The notes under the pieces are model-generated. The model was not told the origin of the DNA. It made no database searches and worked only from the letters and a program-made list of their open reading frames with translations. Position numbers and translations under genes: made by a program. A DNA stretch of 64,000 bases from Burkholderia territorii (lineage in GTDB: Bacteria; Pseudomonadota; Gammaproteobacteria; Burkholderiales; Burkholderiaceae). The stretch spans positions 1-64,000 of the forward strand of contig NZ_CADFEJ010000001.1 in NCBI RefSeq assembly GCF_902833055.1, in the 5' to 3' direction. Position 1 is the first letter of the stretch. The number at the start of each line of letters is the position of its first letter. This document shows positions 1 through 8,025 of this stretch, piece after piece.

Positions 1-79
1 GGTTGCCTGTGAAGAATCTTGATGATCTTCCACCTTGGGCACTTTGATGCCGTCGGCCCGTGAGGGTCCACCTGCCTAG

Positions 80-105
80 CTCCCACCACCATTCACGGGT
101 GGGAG
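80..105. other. hairpin of 8 bp stem downstream of the DUF2589 pair
   Basis: CTCCCACC (80-87) pairs with GGTGGGAG (98-105) around a 10-nt loop. It lies just past the end of the minus-strand DUF2589-like gene, so it could help end that transcript, but there is no T-run. The left 114 bases otherwise hold no convincing gene. Confidence 0.35.
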
Positions 106-114
106 GCGTTCATA

Positions 115-993
115 TCATTTCTCCTTGCTGCCCGGCCGTGCGCGCGGCACCAGGCGATGCGTGTATTCGTCGATCACGCGCATGATCGCTTCCGGAGGCG
201 GCAGTGCCGCGAACTGCATTTCGATGTCGATGTGCTCGGTGTCGCGCTGTCGTGCGTTGCCTTGCGCGTCCTTCTTCGCGGAGCGCGGCGCGAACGTCAC
301 GTAGAAGCGGCCACGCTGCTCGTCGTCGCTCGCGATGCCACCGGCCGGCAGTGCCTCGGTGAAGTCGCCGCGCACGGTCAGGTGCACGATCATCCGGTCG
401 AGCGCAAGCCCGCGCGGCGTGGCGAGCGCGACGAGCGGCACCGGCATCGTGTGCTCCGCGTCGAGCGCGACCGTGACCTCGCGCGGTGCGAGCAGGCCGT
501 CGTCGCGCAGATCGAAGAACTGGTCGAGCACGGCCGTGTACTGATGCGCGAGCAGCTGGTTCGCGGCGGCTGCCGCGTGCTGCATCCCGCGTGCGATCTC
601 GTCGAGCGCGATGCCGCGCGGCGGCGGACGCTCGTCGTCGGCCGGCGCGCCGGGCGGCGCAGGCGGGGCAGGCGGGGCAGGCGGGGCAGGCGGCGCGGGC
701 GGCACGCCGCCGGCGGACACACCGGGCGCAGTGCCCGGTGCGTCGTGCATGTCTGGAGCGGCCCCGGCCGGTGAGCCGGTTGTCTCGGGCGGCGCGTGGT
801 GCACCGGATCGGCGGCGATCGCCGCCGGCGCGGCCGTGGCCGTCACCGTCCCGGTATTGCCGGCCGCTGCGCCGGCCGGCGGCGGGATCGTTGCGTCCGG
901 TTCCTGCCCGGCCGCGCCGCTGCCGGCACGCGCATCGCCATCGCCGTGGCCGCCGCCACCCGCGCGGCGCGACCGTCTGAAGAGCCTGAACAT
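115..993 (-). CDS. DUF2589-like protein with Pro-Ala-rich N-terminal half
   Basis: A 292-aa product of unknown function. The ATG at 993 is chosen over an in-frame upstream start at 1083, because the latter would run back through the end of the neighbouring gene. Residues 1-130 are low complexity (Gly, Ala, Pro), including a Pro-Pro-Ala run encoded by 9-bp DNA repeats. The folded part begins near residue 140. Its C-terminus carries PPPEAIMRVIDEY, closely matching SPPEALMRVIDFL in the upstream gene, so the two are paralogues. It starts 13 bp after that gene and is probably co-transcribed. DUF2589 proteins have no established function. Confidence 0.75.
   Translation of the reverse strand: MFRLFRRSRRAGGGGHGDGDARAGSGAAGQEPDATIPPPAGAAAGNTGTVTATAAPAAIAADPVHHAPPETTGSPAGAAPDMHDAPGTAPGVSAGGVPPAPPAPPAPPAPPAPPGAPADDERPPPRGIALDEIARGMQHAAAAANQLLAHQYTAVLDQFFDLRDDGLLAPREVTVALDAEHTMPVPLVALATPRGLALDRMIVHLTVRGDFTEALPAGGIASDDEQRGRFYVTFAPRSAKKDAQGNARQRDTEHIDIEMQFAALPPPEAIMRVIDEYTHRLVPRARPGSKEK
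655..700. repeat. 9-bp tandem repeat (GGCGGGGCA type) inside a coding region
   Basis: Four to five near-identical 9-bp units in the DUF2589-like gene encode repeated Pro-Pro-Ala on the minus strand. Copy-number slips would stay in frame and only change the length of the linker. Confidence 0.7.
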
Positions 994-1006
994 GGCCGCT
1001 CCGCGC

Positions 1007-1699
1007 TTACGCGTGCGCCGGCTGCTGGGCGTCCGAACCGGCTCCGGCAGGCGCGGCGGTGCTACCGCCCGTTGCCGACGCATCGCCGACCAGCTTGCCG
1101 TCGGTCGGCGTCGCCGGCAGCGGCTTCACGGCCTTCGCGTTGCCTTCCGTGACGACCGGTTTGGTCGCGGCTTCGGTCAGGAAGTCGATCACGCGCATCA
1201 GCGCTTCGGGCGGCGACTGGCGCTTCACCTGCGTATGGATCGAGTATTTCGCGCGGGTGTCGGTGCTGCGCGTCTGCTCCGCCTTGTGCGACACGCGCCC
1301 GGACACGCTGACGCTGATCGGCCCCCAGCCGAACTTGGCCTGGAATTCACCGCCGGCCTCGGTCGACGACGACGACTTTTCCGATTGCGTGATCTCCATC
1401 TCGAAGTCGATCGTGCCTTCCTCGATCGCGATGATCGGGTGAACGATCGCCGCGAGCAGCGGGATGCGCATCGTCTTCTGCACGACGCCCTTCGACACGC
1501 CGCTTTCGTCCACCAGCGTCTCGTCGTAGTCGAACTGGACGGCCACGGCCTTGCCGCCCTGGATGCAGACCTGCATCAGGAAATCCGCGTAGCTCTTCGC
1601 GGCCTGCGTCTGCGCACTGATCATCGCCTTTAACGGGCCGGCGATCATTTGGTCCATGGGTAAAGCGTTAATCACTGAGCCGATGAAATTCGCGTCCAT
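1007..1699 (-). CDS. DUF2589 domain protein
   Basis: A 230-aa protein resembling the DUF2589 family throughout residues 1-190: an N-terminal helical segment, then an acidic beta-rich middle (DFEMEITQSEKSSSS) and the conserved SPPEALMRVIDFL near the end. It has no signal peptide or membrane segment, so a cytoplasmic location is likely. A strong Shine-Dalgarno (GAGGAG) precedes the ATG at 1699. It is the first gene of a two-gene unit with the paralogue at 115-993 and lies divergent from the regulator at 1983. The function of the family is not known. The pairing with a regulator and a nearby toxin-like operon is suggestive only. Confidence 0.85.
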   Translation of the reverse strand: MDANFIGSVINALPMDQMIAGPLKAMISAQTQAAKSYADFLMQVCIQGGKAVAVQFDYDETLVDESGVSKGVVQKTMRIPLLAAIVHPIIAIEEGTIDFEMEITQSEKSSSSTEAGGEFQAKFGWGPISVSVSGRVSHKAEQTRSTDTRAKYSIHTQVKRQSPPEALMRVIDFLTEAATKPVVTEGNAKAVKPLPATPTDGKLVGDASATGGSTAAPAGAGSDAQQPAHA

Positions 1700-1723
1700 G
1701 AATAAACTCCTCTTCGTGTTGGA

Positions 1724-1743
1724 GACAACGGAAATTCGTTGTC
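1724..1743. promoter_or_regulatory. perfect inverted repeat in the divergent regulatory gap
   Basis: GACAACG-N6-CGTTGTC lies 25 bp upstream of the DUF2589 start, in the 283-bp gap shared with the NarL-type regulator gene at 1983. A 7+7 bp perfect dyad here fits an operator or a short hairpin in the 5' leader. The binding protein is unknown. Confidence 0.45.
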
Positions 1744-1982
1744 TTTATTCACGTTAGGAAATTGAAGAGGTTTACCAAATATGACGTCCGTCACGTCCGG
1801 CGGCCCGGGCCGGCTTGCGGCGGGCATCGATATGCGCGGCGGGGCGCGGTGCGGACGAATTAGGCCATTCGTCACGGAGCGACGGGCCTAGTGCGCGGCG
1901 GCTGAAACAGCGGTAAAAAAAACGCCGGGTAGGGGAAACAAAAAATCTAAACCGAGCATCCCGATTTCGAGGAAACCGCGCA

Positions 1983-2666
1983 ATGAACGTTCTGATGATC
2001 GATAGCCCGCCGTTATTCGTCGCGGGTGTGGCGGACGCGCTGTGTAAACGCGATGTCGGCTGGCATGTGTGGTCGGCCCGCCGTCCCGAGGACGTCTTGC
2101 GCTTGCGCGACGCGTTGCTGCCCGGAACGGTCGAGGCGATCACGATCGAATACGACGAGCACGCCGCGCGGCCGAGTTGGCCGAGCGTGCTGAGCGAGAC
2201 GTTCGCCGGCGCGCCGTGGCTGTGCGTGGCGGCGGCCGTGTGCCGCCGCACCATCGCCGATGCGCTGCTGGCGGGGGCGGCCGGCATCATCGACCGGCAC
2301 GCGAGCGCCGACGAGTTCGCGGATGCGCTCGGCCGGGTCGCGGCCGGCGCGATATACGTGCCGCCGAACGACGGCGGCGCGACGCAGGCGCGCCCGGGCG
2401 GCCTGCCGGCCGGCGACGATCGCGCGTTCGAGCGTCTCACGCCGCGCCAGCGCGACGTGCTGCGGCTGCTGGCCGAAGGCAAGTCGAACAAGCAGATCTG
2501 CCGCGTGCTCAACGTCGCGGAAGGCACGATCAAGAACCACCTGTACGCGCTGTTCCGTCAGATCGGCGTGAGCAACCGGACCGAGGCCGCATTGTGGCTC
2601 GCGCGCCACGTGCCGCCCGAGCCGGCGGCATTCGCGTTCGCGACGGCGTGCGGTTCGCCGGGTTGA
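1983..2666 (+). CDS. NarL/FixJ-type response regulator, degenerate receiver
   Basis: The 227-aa protein has a receiver-like N-terminal domain (residues 1-125) and a LuxR-type helix-turn-helix (residues about 152-210, with LTPRQRDVLRLLAEGKSNKQI). The expected phosphoacceptor Asp at the end of the third strand is not evident: that position reads ITIEYDE. Phosphorylation may therefore be lost. A GAGG sequence precedes the ATG. It is divergent from the DUF2589 pair and converges on the RIP-like operon, so either could be its target. No sensor kinase gene lies nearby. Confidence 0.85.
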   Translation: MNVLMIDSPPLFVAGVADALCKRDVGWHVWSARRPEDVLRLRDALLPGTVEAITIEYDEHAARPSWPSVLSETFAGAPWLCVAAAVCRRTIADALLAGAAGIIDRHASADEFADALGRVAAGAIYVPPNDGGATQARPGGLPAGDDRAFERLTPRQRDVLRLLAEGKSNKQICRVLNVAEGTIKNHLYALFRQIGVSNRTEAALWLARHVPPEPAAFAFATACGSPG

Positions 2667-2734
2667 TCCATGCGACGGGCGCGCCAGCAGGACGGGCGCG
2701 CGGCCGGCGAGCGCTGGCTGCGCGCCGCATCGCG

Positions 2735-3787
2735 CTATTGCGTCGGGGCGTCGGGCGGAAGCGGATCGTCCGCGGCCGACTGCGCGGGGTGGGCCGCGAG
2801 CATCGCGCGCGTGAATTCGGCGAGGCGCGCGCGGACGACCTCGGCGGATGCTCCGCCGTCGAGCGATTGCTGGAGGTCGAGCAGATTGGCCGCCAGTTCG
2901 CCCTGCCAGTGCGCGCGCTCGCTTGCGGCGCGCGCGCGATTCGCGGCGAGCGCCGCGCCGACGTCGGTCGAGCGATCGCCTTGTACCAGCGTCTCGAGCG
3001 TTTCGACGAGTCGTTGCAGCACGCGATGCACGGCCGTCGCGGAGAAGCCGCCGAGCATCGCGAGCGCCGGCCGCCCGAAGTTGTGCATGCTGCCCTGTGC
3101 GAACAACTGGGCCGGCAGCATCTGGACGATGATCAGGCCGGCGATCACGCCGAGAATCAGCCGCGCGCCATACGATGCGTCGTATTTCGGATCGTAGGTC
3201 GACGCGGCGACGTAGTGATGTGCCTGGAACAGCGTTGCGAACGACGCGCCGAGCCCCGCGCAGCACAGCAGGAACGTCGTGTTCCACAGCAGTTGCATGC
3301 CGTTGGATTGCAGGAAGCCTCGCTCGATGTTCTCACCCGACACGTGCGGCGACAGGCTCGTCAGCACGACCGCGATCAGGAAGCCGAGTGCCGACCCGGT
3401 CAGCAGCCGGATCAGCGGCACCGGGCCGAGCCACGCAAGCGGGTGCGCCTGGCGCCGGTGCATGTCGAGCAGCGTCACGGCCTGCGGCGTGGCGGGCGCG
3501 ACGAGCGTCGCGAGCTTGCGGTGGATTGCCGTGAGCGCATGCTGCTGCGCGGGCGTCAGCGGCGTGGCGGTCGACGCGCCGGCCGACGCGCTGCCCGAGC
3601 TGGCGGCCGCGATCAGCGCCGCGAGCCGCGCGACGAGTTCGGGCTCGATCGGCAACCCGTGATGGAGCGCGTAGCGCGCCATCGCCTCGCATTCGTCGCA
3701 CAGCTGCGCGGCGAGATCGTCCGGTGCGCGTGGCGGTGCCGGCAGCGCCGGCCGCGCGCGCCAGCGCCCGAAGCGCGGGGCGCCCAT
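2735..3787 (-). CDS. multi-pass membrane protein, last gene of the RIP-like operon
   Basis: A 350-aa protein of unknown function. The first 120 residues are soluble. They are followed by about four hydrophobic segments (roughly residues 125-270, for example LTGSALGFLIAVVLTSL and LILGVIAGLIIVQMLP) and a soluble, helical, Ala-rich C-terminus. The ATG at 3787 is used because it lies 1 bp from the end of the preceding 69-aa gene, typical of translational coupling. It is the fourth gene of the minus-strand operon starting at 5331. A role in export of, or immunity to, the first gene's product is possible but unproven. Confidence 0.7.
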   Translation of the reverse strand: MGAPRFGRWRARPALPAPPRAPDDLAAQLCDECEAMARYALHHGLPIEPELVARLAALIAAASSGSASAGASTATPLTPAQQHALTAIHRKLATLVAPATPQAVTLLDMHRRQAHPLAWLGPVPLIRLLTGSALGFLIAVVLTSLSPHVSGENIERGFLQSNGMQLLWNTTFLLCCAGLGASFATLFQAHHYVAASTYDPKYDASYGARLILGVIAGLIIVQMLPAQLFAQGSMHNFGRPALAMLGGFSATAVHRVLQRLVETLETLVQGDRSTDVGAALAANRARAASERAHWQGELAANLLDLQQSLDGGASAEVVRARLAEFTRAMLAAHPAQSAADDPLPPDAPTQ

Positions 3788-3788
3788 G

Positions 3789-3998
3789 TCACGGTGCGCC
3801 GTCCGGGTCCGGCACGTCCACGTCGAACGCGTGGATCGCGACGCGTTCGCGTTGCGTGCTCGACAGGTGGCGCACGCACGGCGCTTCGGCGCCCAGCTGC
3901 ACGCGCGCTGCATAAGCATCGAGTGCTTCGTCGGGCGCACGCAGCGGTTTGCAGTCGCATGAATAGCGCACGGAAACGATTCGCACTGGCTGTTTCAT
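3789..3998 (-). CDS. small hypothetical protein in the RIP-like operon
   Basis: A 69-aa acidic, soluble protein (starts MKQPVRIVSVRYSCDCKPLR) with no recognised domain. A purine-rich Shine-Dalgarno (GGGAGCGGAAG) precedes the ATG. It sits between the 213-aa gene (59 bp upstream) and the membrane protein gene (1 bp downstream), and its codon use matches the neighbours. In an operon headed by a toxin-like enzyme, a small soluble protein is a natural immunity or chaperone candidate, but nothing in the sequence itself shows this. Confidence 0.65.
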   Translation of the reverse strand: MKQPVRIVSVRYSCDCKPLRAPDEALDAYAARVQLGAEAPCVRHLSSTQRERVAIHAFDVDVPDPDGAP

Positions 3999-4057
3999 GA
4001 TGGCTTCCGCTCCCTCGATGATGGCGGCGCGGCGCTTCGGACCGCGCCGCCGCGGCT

Positions 4058-4699
4058 TCAAACGGACGTGATGTCGGTGATCCAGAACCACGGGTTCGCG
4101 TACGGCGCGTCGATGACCTTGGCGACGGTTTGTCCGGGCCCCGGATCGAGCGTGCCGGGCACCCAGGCTTCGTAATGGATCGGCGAGAAGTACAGGCGGC
4201 CGAACACGTAGTCGAATGCGATGCGCGCGCGGTTGCCGCCGCGAAACATCGCATTCGTGCCGGCCGTGTATTCGACATAGCCCGTCGTTTGCGTGCCGCC
4301 GCCGCGCCCGTGCGAATTCGCCTTGAACGCGCGTGCATGGCGCTCGTACAGTTTCGCGCGCTCGGTGAGCCCGTGGAATGGGTCCGTCGGCGTGCCGTAG
4401 TTGAGAGTCGGCAGGTAGCGGGGCGCGTTCTGGTGGATCTGGCGCATCGCGCCGAGCACGTCGCCGCCGATATGGCGCCCGGGCGGGCCGCGATCGACGA
4501 CGTGCGCGGACGTCGCAATTTCGGACATCAGCGCGCGCAACTCGGGCGGCGCGTCGAGCCGCGCGAACGGAATCACGTACATCGGCAGCGCGCAGCCGGT
4601 CTGCTGCCTGCCCGCGCGAGGCGTATCGCCGGCATTCGCGATCAGGCCCAGTACGAACGCTTCCCAGCGCAGCGACGTGTTGAAGTCGAGTCCGGACAT
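4058..4699 (-). CDS. hypothetical protein, second gene of the RIP-like operon
   Basis: A 213-aa soluble protein, not recognised. It is rich in aromatic residues near the C-terminus (for example YVFGRLYFSPIHYEAWVPG and NPWFWITDITSV), which suggests a beta-rich or carbohydrate-binding fold. There is no signal peptide. The start at 4699 (MSGLDFNTS) has an AGGAG upstream and begins 20 bp after the RIP-like gene, so the two are almost certainly co-transcribed and could form a complex (enzyme plus binding or delivery subunit). Confidence 0.7.
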   Translation of the reverse strand: MSGLDFNTSLRWEAFVLGLIANAGDTPRAGRQQTGCALPMYVIPFARLDAPPELRALMSEIATSAHVVDRGPPGRHIGGDVLGAMRQIHQNAPRYLPTLNYGTPTDPFHGLTERAKLYERHARAFKANSHGRGGGTQTTGYVEYTAGTNAMFRGGNRARIAFDYVFGRLYFSPIHYEAWVPGTLDPGPGQTVAKVIDAPYANPWFWITDITSV

Positions 4700-4719
4700 G
4701 AGTGGCTCCTTCGTCGGCA

Positions 4720-5331
4720 TCAAGCCGGCTCGCCGAGCGGGAAACCCTTCGCCGCCCAGTTGTTGAAGCAGGCCGTGCGATCGTCGTTCGGCGCGTAGGT
4801 CGCGAGCGTGCCGTCGAGCAGGCCGGCGATCGCATGCTCGGTGCGCGCGAAGCGCAGCGCCTCGGACAACGCGATCACGAGCCGCGTGAGATCGGGCTTG
4901 AACGGTGCGGGCTTCGATGCGTCTGCCGGCTTGAGCTTCGACAGTGTCCACACGGCCTGATGGAGGTTGCTCGGATTGATCGTCGGCAACGGGTCGGTCG
5001 CGTAGCCGAGCCAGCCGTACGAACCGTCGCCGCCGAGCGCTGTCGCGCCGGCCGGCGTGCCGCCCGGAAACGGCCGGATGTCGAACACGAAGGCGGTGCC
5101 GCCCTGGCTGATGAAGCCAAGCGTGTACAGCGACGCGTCGACGGCGGGCCCGTTCCTCGCGGCCTGCCACGCGAGGTTGAGCAACAGCGACATGCGCGGC
5201 GCGCCGGTGTCGCTGCCGATCACGACGTCGACGGCTTGCCGCGTCGCGCGTGTGCCGTTCCGGCGGATCGCGTCGCGAAGCGACGCGAGATCGTCCCGAT
5301 AGTCACTGCCGTTGGTGAGTCGAAGTTGCAC
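4720..5331 (-). CDS. ribosome-inactivating-protein-like rRNA N-glycosylase
   Basis: The 203-aa product aligns by eye over its full length with the RIP fold (ricin A chain, Shiga toxin A1; PF00161). Family chemistry is removal of one adenine from the sarcin-ricin loop of large-subunit rRNA. All five active-site residues can be placed: Y69 in ASLYTLGF, Y105 in GSYGWLGY, E157 and R160 in ALSEALRF, and W192 in NNWAAKG. Spacing is 36/52/3/32, against 43/54/3/31 in ricin. There is no secretion signal and no B-chain. The start is a GTG at 5331 behind AGGAG. It heads a four-gene operon. Whether the target is bacterial, competitor or eukaryotic ribosomes is not visible. Confidence 0.75.
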   Translation of the reverse strand: MQLRLTNGSDYRDDLASLRDAIRRNGTRATRQAVDVVIGSDTGAPRMSLLLNLAWQAARNGPAVDASLYTLGFISQGGTAFVFDIRPFPGGTPAGATALGGDGSYGWLGYATDPLPTINPSNLHQAVWTLSKLKPADASKPAPFKPDLTRLVIALSEALRFARTEHAIAGLLDGTLATYAPNDDRTACFNNWAAKGFPLGEPA

Positions 5332-5682
5332 GATGTTCGCTCCTGTCGATAACCCGGCGTGGCTCGGCCGTCGAGACGGCGCGCGGGGCGAAGCGAATGC
5401 GCTGCCGTGCGGCTACTGTGCGTGGCGCGCGGCGGGCGAACAATGCGGCAGAAGTCACTGTCCGTGGCGTGACCGAACACCCGGGAAGCGGATGTCGGAT
5501 TCGGTGAGCGCAGGTGGACCGGGCGAAGGGCGCGACGCGCGTGCGTGTGGAGGATCGGCAACATTGGCGGCGTGCTTCATGCGTTGCCGGGCGGCATGAG
5601 CGCCGCGCGCCGAAAAGCACAACGGCCAGATTTGCCGGTAGCGGCAAACCTGGCCGATCGCGTGACTGCCGTCGAGCGCGCG
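5332..5682. other. non-coding gap between the RIP-like operon and lysA
   Basis: About 350 bases with no supportable gene. It should hold the promoter for the minus-strand operon beginning at 5331, plus the lysA terminator hairpin (5624-5655). I see no strong -35/-10 pair by eye. Confidence 0.5.
5624..5655 (-). terminator. rho-independent terminator of lysA
   Basis: GGCCAG..TTTGCCG pairs with CGGCAAA..CTGGCC (14-bp stem with one mismatch, 4-nt loop). Read on the minus strand, it lies 28 bp after the lysA stop and is followed by a short TTTT run, as expected for an intrinsic terminator. Confidence 0.75.
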
Positions 5683-6921
5683 TTACGCGAACGTTTCGAG
5701 CGCAAGCAGTTCGTCGATCGTCTGCCGGCGGCGGATCAGCCGCGGCGTGCCGCGATCGACGAGCACTTCCGGCGCGAGCGGCCGGCTGTTGTAGTTCGAG
5801 GACATCGATGCGCCGTATGCGCCCGCATCGTGCAGGAACAGCAGATCGCCGATCTGCGGCTGCGGCAGCTTGCGGTGCGTGACCACGCCGCCCGCGTCCT
5901 GCGTGAACACGTCGCCGGACTCGCACAGCGGCCCCGCGATCGCGATGTCGACGAGCGGCCGGCCGGCGGGCAGCGCGCCGTCGTGCGCGTGCACGGACAC
6001 CGCGTGGTAGCTGCCGTACATCGACGGACGCATCAGGTCGTTGAAGCCCGCATCGATCAGCACGAAGTCGTGCTTCGGCCGGCGGTTCACCGCCTGCACT
6101 TCGGTGACGAGCGTGCCGGCTTCCGCGACGAGGAAGCGGCCCGGTTCGATCTCGATGCGCACGGCATGGCCGAGATGCCGTTCGATCCGCTTGCGCGCGG
6201 CGTCCCACTGGCTGAAGTAATGACCGACGTCGACGCGCGGCTCGCCGTCGCGATACGGAATCGACAGCCCGCCGCCCGCGGAGATGGCTTCGATGTCGTG
6301 GCCGAGCGACGTGACGAGGTCGACCATCGCGTCGCACACCTGCGACAGGTGGCCGTAGTCGACGCCCGAGCCGATATGCATGTGGATGCCGACGAGCTTC
6401 AGCCCGTACTGGCGCACGATCTCGATCGCGCGCGGCACGTCGTCGATCCAGATCCCGTGCTTGCTCTGCGGGCCGCCGGTGTTGGTCTTGTTGCTGTGGC
6501 CGTGGCCGAAGCCCGGGTTCACGCGCAGCCATACGCGGTGGCCGGGCGCATGCTCGCCCACGCGCGCGAGCATGTCGAGCGAGCCGGCGTTGACGGTCAC
6601 GCCGTGCTTCAGCACGGCCGCGAGCGTCGGGCGGTCGATCAGGTCGGCGGTGAACACGACGCCTTCCGGCTCGCCCGCAGGACTGAAGCCGGCGGCAAGG
6701 CTGCGCTCGATTTCGCCGAGCGACACGGCGTCGACGCACGCGCCTTCGTCGCGCATCAGTTTCAGGATATGCAGGTTCGAGTTTGCCTTCTGCGCGTAGC
6801 GGATCACGTCGAACTGGCGCAATTGAGCGATGCGATCGCGGATGACGTCGGCGTCGTACACCCACAGCGGGGTGCCGTATTGCTGCGCGAGCGCCGCGAG
6901 CTGGCGGGAATCGAGAGACAT
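5683..6921 (-). CDS. lysA: diaminopimelate decarboxylase
   Basis: This enzyme catalyses the last step of lysine biosynthesis, decarboxylating meso-diaminopimelate to L-lysine with PLP in the cytoplasm. The 412-aa length is normal for the fold III PLP decarboxylase family. The PLP lysine is in RYAQKANSNL (about residue 45), the glycine-rich phosphate-binding stretch is AISAGGGLSIPY, and the catalytic cysteine of the partner active site is in GPLCESGD. It is divergent from lysR with a 108-bp shared promoter region, the classical arrangement in which LysR activates lysA when diaminopimelate is present. Confidence 0.95.
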   Translation of the reverse strand: MSLDSRQLAALAQQYGTPLWVYDADVIRDRIAQLRQFDVIRYAQKANSNLHILKLMRDEGACVDAVSLGEIERSLAAGFSPAGEPEGVVFTADLIDRPTLAAVLKHGVTVNAGSLDMLARVGEHAPGHRVWLRVNPGFGHGHSNKTNTGGPQSKHGIWIDDVPRAIEIVRQYGLKLVGIHMHIGSGVDYGHLSQVCDAMVDLVTSLGHDIEAISAGGGLSIPYRDGEPRVDVGHYFSQWDAARKRIERHLGHAVRIEIEPGRFLVAEAGTLVTEVQAVNRRPKHDFVLIDAGFNDLMRPSMYGSYHAVSVHAHDGALPAGRPLVDIAIAGPLCESGDVFTQDAGGVVTHRKLPQPQIGDLLFLHDAGAYGASMSSNYNSRPLAPEVLVDRGTPRLIRRRQTIDELLALETFA

Positions 6922-7029
6922 GGCGGAAGAACCGGATCGAATGAACGGACAGGAGAATGATGCGCCTGAATGTCTATACAGTAAAATGCCTGATTATCTC
7001 GATTCAATTCACTTCTGATATAGGGAACC
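6922..7029. promoter_or_regulatory. lysA-lysR divergent promoter region
   Basis: The 108-bp intergenic region is AT-richer than its flanks, as expected for overlapping divergent promoters. LysR-type regulators bind T-N11-A dyads in such gaps. Several T/A-rich candidates exist around 6970-7000, but no single site can be picked by eye. Confidence 0.6.
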
Positions 7030-7944
7030 ATGCTCACACACCGGCACATCGAGGTCTTCCGCGCGCTGATGGTCACCGGCAGCACGACGCGTGCGGCCGA
7101 GATGCTCTATACGTCGCAGCCGACGATCAGCCGGGAGCTTGCGCGCATGGAGCAGGTGATCGGTTTCGCGCTGTTCGAGCGCTCGCACGGCCGGTTGCGG
7201 CCGACGATGGCCGCGCTCACGCTGTTCGACGACGTGCGGCTCGCGTATGTCGGGCTCGAGCGCGTCGCGGCGACGGCCGCGCGGCTGCGCGAGTTTCGCG
7301 ACGGGCAGTTGTCGGTGATCGCGCTGCCGGCGTTTTCGCACGCGATCCTGCCCGGCGCCTGCCGGCGCTTTCACGACGCGCACGCGGGCGTCAGCGTGTC
7401 GGTGGCGACGCAGGAGTCGCCGGTGCTCGAGGAGTGGCTGACCGCGCAGCGCTACGATCTCGGGCTGACCGAGCACGACGTCGCGCCGGCCGGCACCGTC
7501 CTCACGCCGTTGCTCGAAGTCGACGAGGTCTGCGTGCTGCCCGACGGCCACCCGCTGCTCTCGCAACGCGCGATCGATCTCGCGGATCTCGCCGATCGCC
7601 CGTTCGTGAGCCTGTCGCTGAACGACCCGTACCGGATCCTGATCGACGAGGCGTTCGCGCAGCTCGGCGTCGCGCCGCGTTCGGTCGTCGAGACGCCGTC
7701 GGCCGTGTCGGTGTGCGCGTTCGTGCGGCAGGGGCTCGGCGCGGCGATCGTCAACCCGCTGACCGCGCTCGATTTCGTCGGGCGCGATCTGCACGTGCGG
7801 CCGCTCACGCGCTCGTTTCCGTATCGCGTCAGCGTGATCGTGCCCGAGCACCGGCCGAAAAGCCTGCTCGTCGACGCATTCGCCGATGCGTTGCGCGCCG
7901 AGGCGCACGCGATTCGCCAGCGGCTCGCCGCGCTGCCCGGCTGA
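7030..7944 (+). CDS. lysR: LysR-type activator of lysA
   Basis: A 304-aa LysR-family transcription factor with an N-terminal winged helix (RHIEVFRALMVTGSTTRAAE, then TSQPTISRELARMEQVIG) and a two-lobed effector domain. The match to E. coli LysR itself is specific: SQPTxSRELAR, LFERxxGRLxPT, QESPxLEEWLxAQRxDLGLTE. That and the divergent lysA make the name likely rather than generic. The usual effector is diaminopimelate, with lysine antagonising. The start ATG is at 7030, where a weak AGGGAACC precedes it. Confidence 0.88.
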   Translation: MLTHRHIEVFRALMVTGSTTRAAEMLYTSQPTISRELARMEQVIGFALFERSHGRLRPTMAALTLFDDVRLAYVGLERVAATAARLREFRDGQLSVIALPAFSHAILPGACRRFHDAHAGVSVSVATQESPVLEEWLTAQRYDLGLTEHDVAPAGTVLTPLLEVDEVCVLPDGHPLLSQRAIDLADLADRPFVSLSLNDPYRILIDEAFAQLGVAPRSVVETPSAVSVCAFVRQGLGAAIVNPLTALDFVGRDLHVRPLTRSFPYRVSVIVPEHRPKSLLVDAFADALRAEAHAIRQRLAALPG

Positions 7945-8025
7945 CGCCGGCCGTATGATGGGTGTTTCGCTGCACGCCGGGCCATCCTCCTCGTCCTCTT
8001 TATCTTCATGGAAACGGAACCTGTC

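Noticed and set aside
1..114. Terminal part of an IS200/IS605-type element
   Set aside because: Only a hairpin is visible; no transposase sequence or second end is inside the window.
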